Shown: positions 59,878 to 64,000 of the stretch, in pieces
Layout of the letters: every line of letters begins with the position of its first letter
Position numbering within the stretch: position 1 is the first letter of the stretch
Assembly (NCBI RefSeq): GCF_000372725.1
Contig: NW_005198900.1
Location: 691,619 to 755,618 of the forward strand
Origin: Emiliania huxleyi CCMP1516
Lineage: Eukaryota > Haptophyta > Isochrysidales > Noelaerhabdaceae
Length of the DNA stretch: 64,000 bases
Reading direction: 5' to 3'
Made by a program: the position numbers and the translations under genes
The notes under the pieces: generated by a model
Databases searched by the model: none
What the model was told of the DNA's origin: nothing
Seen by the model: the letters and a program-made list of their open reading frames with translations, nothing else

Positions 59878-62810
59878 ATGGGCAAATCCGCGCCAAAGCG
59901 CGCTTCCGACGCTGACCAAGACGTACGGCCCGCAGAGGCAAAAGATGGCTCTGGGCCGGAGCCCCCCCCCCTCGGGGGCTGGTGGGGGCACCGACGGGGC
60001 CCCAGCCGCGCCTCCCGCTCCTGTGGACTCGGCCGAGGAGCTACGAGTGCTTCGCAAGCGGCTCGAGCGGCTCGAGGCTCAAGCCGCCCAGCCCGACGGG
60101 GAAGACCCCCCACCGGTGGCGGCGGTGGCGGCGGCGACGGCGGCGGAGCGGGCGGCAAGGCGGCCAAGGACCGCGAGCGGATGCGCCCTGACCCTCCCAC
60201 CCCCCCAGACTCCGACGCCGACTCGTCGGAGGACGACGTGGGCGGCGGCGGTCACCGCAGCCCCCCCCGCCTCGGCGGCGGCGTCGGTCGCGACGATGCT
60301 GTCGGCGAGCTGTTCGGCGGTGCCTGCGACTACGACAGCGACAACCCCTTCGAGCGGAAGCGCGGACTGCAGCTGCGGACCTCGCACTACGCACCAGCGG
60401 CGGCGGGCGACACCGTGCACGCAGAGCTGCACCGCAAAAGCTCGGGGCCGCGAACCAACGGGAGGTGTGCACCCTCCTTCCCTCCCTCTCGTACATGTAC
60501 GACCTGCACACGCACCTCGAGCGGCTCGAGGTCGCGATTGGCGATGAGCGAGATGATCCCGGAGATGCCCGCAGGGCGCTACGGCTCGTGCACGAGCAGG
60601 TGCGAGCGGCGCGCCTGCAAGCCGCGGGTCCATACTCGCCTTCGGCCAGGAGCGCCTCGACGAGCTCGAGTCCGTCGGGAAGGGCGCCCTCGAGGCGGCC
60701 GAGTTCGACCCACTCTACGGCAATGAGCGGTCGCAGAGCGGCGCCCGCTCCCTGCTCGGACAGCGGCTCCACGAGTCCCGCGTGTCCCGCCGCCACACCC
60801 GCCTCTGCGGTCGCCTCCGCCGACATTGCCCGGCTCAAGCCCAAGCCCCCCGGCGCGTCCAAGCGGCTCGGCCGCCTGGGCGGCGGCGGCGGCGGTGACG
60901 GTGGCGGAGGTGGGCGCGACAGTAGCGGCAGCAGCCGGCGGGGTGGCGGCGACAGCGGCGGCAGCGGCGGCGGCGGCGGCAACGGCGGCGGCGGCGACCG
61001 CCGCAGCGGCGACGTCGCTGCGGGGCGGGAGCGGCCAGCGCGGCGGTGGCCAGCGCGATGGCGACGCCCGTGGCCAGCGCGATGGCGGGGTATCCGGACG
61101 CGGCGGCGGCGGCCGGGGCGGCGGCCGCGGCGGAGGTGGCAGCGCTCGCGGCGGCGAGCGCGGCTAGGAGGCCCGCGGCGCCTCTGGCTGGCAGCCAGGG
61201 CGTGGACGCGACCTCCTCTTCGCCAGGCCCCCGAGAGCTGACCGGCTCGGGGGTTCCACCAGGTCTCAAGACACACCGCGATCGGGTCCGCTCGAGGCTC
61301 TCCGCCTGGCGAGACATCGGCGCGAGCCGGCAGACGCTGCGCTGGCTCGGCGAGGGCGTACGCGTGCCGTGGAACGAGAGGGGACCACCTCTCCCGTTCC
61401 ACCACGGCGTGGGCAGCTTCTCGCCGAACGAGCGAGCGTGGCTGACGCAGGAACGCGACCGCTGCCTCGGCACAGGCGCGTGGCGTCGGGCGACTCGTTG
61501 CGACTACGTCTCTCGAGCCTTCGTGGTGTGGCACAAGGGCAAGCCGCGCCTCGTGATCGACCTGCGGTGGGTGAACGAGCACGTGGAGAAGCGCAGCTGC
61601 AAGTTCGAGTCGCTGGCGACGCTACGGCGGCTCGCGAGGCGGCATGACTTCATGTTCTCACTCGACCTGACCGACGCCTACCACCACATCGGCGTGCACG
61701 AGTCGGACGTCGACTACTTCACCTTCGCGGTCGAGACGGAGGCCGGCGTGGAGTACTTCTCCACCCCCGCGCTCACTTCGGCTGGGCTCTCTCTCCGTGG
61801 GTCTTCACCCAGGTGATGCGCGACGTGGTGCGCTATCTGCGCAACCCGGATGCGGCGGCCAGGCCGCGCTACGGGCAGCGGCGGCGCCACTCGGGCGTGC
61901 ACCGCGGCGTGCGGACGCTCCCGTGGCTCGACGACTTCGCTTTCTTCGTACGGGGCGTGCGGGCGGACCACCCGGAGTACGGCGCGATGCTGGAGGCGGC
62001 TCGCGCCGAGAGCATGCGTGTGCGAGCCCTCTTTGGCCGGCTAGCTTGGCCGTCTCCCCGACCAAGGGGCAGCACGAGCCGTCGCAGCGGCTGGACGACC
62101 ACCTTGGGCATGCCGTCGACTCGACGCGCGGCCTCTTCCTCCTCACGCCGAGGCGCGAGACGCAGCTGGCGGCGGAGGCACGCTCGCTGATCTGCCTCGC
62201 CACCAGGGAGCGACGGCTCGTGCCACCGCGGCGGCTGGCCGCCTTCGCGGGCTCGGCGCAGTCGAGCTACTTGGCGGTCCCGCTCGGCCGCTTCATGCTC
62301 CGGGCGCTGCACGACGACCTGGCGACGCGCCGAGGCTGGCGCTCGCGGGACGGCGTGCGATTGGGTCGGCAGTCTCTGGCCGATCTAGGCTGGTGGGCGG
62401 AGCTGCGCGGCTCGAAGCACGTCGGCCGAGCCATCTGGCGGCCGGCGGAGACTCGGCTGCTCCACACCGACGCCTCCGACCTCGGCTGGGGGGCGGCCGT
62501 CGACCTCGCGCAGCGCCACGCGCCGGCCCACGGCTTCCGGTCGCCGGACGAGCTCCCCTTCCACATCACGTGGAACGAGCTCGTTGCGGTGCGGAAGGGG
62601 GTCGAGTTCTTCCTCCCGCAGCTGGCCGGGCGCCGTGTGCTTCTGCGCGAGGACAACATGGCGGTGGTCTGGATCTTGACGTCGATGGTCTCGCGGTCGC
62701 CGCAGCTGATGCACGAGCTGCGGGAGCTGTGGTACGTCCTGGACACCCACGACATCGACTTGCGCGCCCTCTACATCCGCAGCGCGGCGAACGTGAGAGA
62801 AAGCGGATAG
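59878..62810 (+). mobile_element. Decayed DIRS-like retrotransposon, 3' truncated
   Basis: A gag-like region (59878-about 61170) begins MGKSAPKRASDADQDVRP and contains a coiled-coil (SAEELRVLRKRLERLEAQA), YMYDLHTHLERLEVAIGDE, then a Gly/Arg-rich part. It changes frame at least twice. The pol region follows. No tyrosine-recombinase, no long terminal repeats and no clear end repeats are visible; the 3' part is missing or replaced by the sequence after 62810. Confidence 0.65.
61046..62810 (+). pseudogene. Reverse transcriptase-RNase H of the DIRS-like element, with two frameshifts
   Basis: RT palm motifs appear in three frames: RLVIDLRWVNEH and FSLDLTDAYHHIGVH in the first, the catalytic Asp pair in LPWLDDFAFF in the second, and the thumb plus RNase H-like region with LLHTDASDLGWGAAV and LREDNMAVVWIL in the third. 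Frame changes are near 61.77 kb and 62.04 kb. The spacing and the TDAS..GWGA signature fit DIRS/PAT-type elements rather than Ty1 or Ty3. The coding sequence breaks off at SAANV, just before the usual end of the domain. Frameshifts may be decay or assembly error. Confidence 0.7.
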
Positions 62811-64000
62811 AAGACAAGAACACAACGCACTCTCTCACATGAGCACTTGAGCACTGGATAGGGTCGATTCCGCATGGTACGGGACCCCTCGATCGTCTCG
62901 CCCTCCCTCACTGGTGTGTTCATTGGGGGGGGTCATAACAAACACGGTACAGGATCGAGGTGCACGCTGCCGAAGCAGTGTCGTCCCCCCTCTCCCCGAC
63001 GGCGATGGCGGTGTGACCGATCGAGCTACAAGAGGAGCTTGGTCAGCAGGATCCGGGTGGGCGGAGCAGTACCTCACTTCCTCAATGGGTGAGCCTCAGA
63101 ACCCCAGCAGTCTCGGACCCATCACCCCTCGGCTCGCGTGGATTCGAACCACCGCCGGGATGGAAGCTTCCTGCTTCCATCTGATTAGTTGTCCATTCTT
63201 TGAATCCATCCTGTTAATTGTCAAAATTCCTGTTGTGCAGGAGGGGAGGGGGCTCTGACGGAGTGCGTGGCGGGAGAGGGCAGGGAGTGGGCGCGGGGGA
63301 GGGGGGGGGGGGGGGCTCAGCCGTGCAAAAAGCATCAATTAATAATAGTAAGGAAGACATGTTGCCCGGCCGTTCAAGAAGTCCGTCTCGATTTTCGTTT
63401 TTTCCCCACAGACCACTCGGGCAACTTTTACGAAAGGCAAAGTTTTACTTGACCACTCGACCACTCGGGCAACTTTTCGAAAGGCAAAGTTTTACTTGAC
63501 CACTCGGGCAGATTCGATTGCATTTTACCACTCGGGCAAACTCGATGAAACGGGCGGACGGAAGACGCGTTTGCGACGGCTCGCCGGAGAGCATGCATGG
63601 AGCGGCCGGTGCGCCGCCGCAGCTCACCGATGGAGCCTGCGTCGCGGCTCAATCCACTGACGTAGCAGCACTGCGACACACTCTCCAAGCACGGCCTCTG
63701 GCGTTGCGATTGCACAGAGAGCGAGCAATAGGCGCCAAAAGCACAGATCTGTGTGCAGTGGATTTCCATGTAGGTCGCGCCCAGCGAGCGGACAACCACG
63801 GGTCTCGGATGCTTTCCCGGACGCGAGCCCTCCGTGCGAGTGGCGGACCCGGAGGCGGCCGGCCCAGCTCACCCCCAGAGAGGCCATGGCCAGGGTCAGG
63901 CATAAAAGGGGGGTGTTTTTCCGTCCGTCCACTGAGTTCACATGACAAGCGATCCCACGACAGCGAGTGTGGGGACTACATGATCCGTACGTGAGGGTGG
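62811..64000. other. Gene-free right end of the window
   Basis: 62841-62888 is the inverted partner of 11700-11746. 63130-63150 has GGATTCGAACCACC, the complement of a tRNA-like B box, without a complete tRNA. 63299-63316 is a G run. 63413-63510 holds two copies of a 60-bp unit. 63518-63994 has open frames but no family signal. Confidence 0.5.
63413..63540 (+). repeat. Tandem repeat, about 60-bp unit
   Basis: ACCACTCGGGCAACTTTT..CGAAAGGCAAAGTTTTACTTG occurs twice, followed by two shorter ACCACTCGGGCA units. Confidence 0.85.

Noticed and set aside
60041-61582. A 513-codon open frame on the minus strand opposite the gag/RT region
   Set aside because: Composition is Pro/Arg-rich, as expected for the complement of a Gly/Arg-rich GC-rich sequence, and it lies opposite clear RT motifs.
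63120-63190. tRNA gene on the minus strand
   Set aside because: Only a B-box-like T-arm (GGTTCGAATCC) is present; no matching acceptor, D-arm or anticodon arm could be built.
1-64000. Bacterial or viral origin of the window
   Set aside because: Spliceosomal introns, histone, SNARE, HOPS subunit and plastid leaders show a nuclear genome of a photosynthetic eukaryote.

Overview
The window looks like nuclear DNA of a GC-rich, flagellated, chlorophyll-c alga, most probably a haptophyte (Emiliania/Chrysochromulina-like). The evidence is a fucoxanthin-type light-harvesting protein, plastid proteins with N-terminal leaders, eukaryotic trafficking genes (VPS41, VTI1, RGP1), a ciliary KATNIP homologue, histone H2B, and many short introns (about 50-260 bp), a large share of which start with GC instead of GT. 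There are no operons; genes lie on both strands and are separated by repeat-rich spacers. One assembly gap (531 N) lies at 48385-48915.

Layout. 1-5 kb: 3' end of an SF1 helicase gene, an SLC4 bicarbonate/anion transporter (minus) and, divergent from it, a CMSS1-like ribosome-biogenesis factor. 5.5-11.1 kb: a GH31 alpha-glucosidase and a coiled-coil protein (both minus). 11.2-13.1 kb: two foldback elements side by side. 13.3-18.3 kb: a 4CL-like acyl-CoA synthetase, an SLC25 carrier and a VTI1-type Qb-SNARE. 18.3-20.8 kb: repeats. 20.8-24 kb: VPS41. 25.1-29.6 kb: an orphan protein of about 1,470 residues. 30.2-34.2 kb: a KATNIP-like reading frame and a Tudor-like reading frame that probably form one gene. 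34.8-36 kb: a plastid-targeted orphan. 36-39.1 kb: gene-free, repeat-rich DNA. 39.1-45.6 kb: a plastid SLC17/ANTR-like transporter, RGP1, H2B with a histone 3' stem-loop, and an EngB GTPase. 46.4-50.4 kb: a trypsin-like protease that lacks its serine, and a UDP-glucuronate 4-epimerase whose C-terminus lies beyond the gap. 51.2-55.1 kb: a light-harvesting protein and a ten-exon folate-biopterin (BT1) transporter. 55-64 kb: transposon debris, a plastid-type UPF0060 protein and a decayed DIRS-like retroelement.

The most interesting material is in gene architecture and repeats. (a) Several introns have the same exon sequence on both sides (CAG|GC...CAG|GC, or longer copies up to about 36 bp), as if introns arose by tandem duplication. 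(b) A 77-bp palindromic block with no GT-AG ends must be removed from the SLC4 message. (c) Two short repeat families end in variable tetranucleotide tails, as non-LTR retroposons do. (d) There are several foldback/MITE-like elements, one with clean 6-bp target duplications and long GGGTTA-rich arms. The exon models were checked by reading-frame arithmetic: GH31, the BT1 transporter, the acyl-CoA synthetase, SLC4, SLC17 and the KATNIP-Tudor fusion all close in frame.
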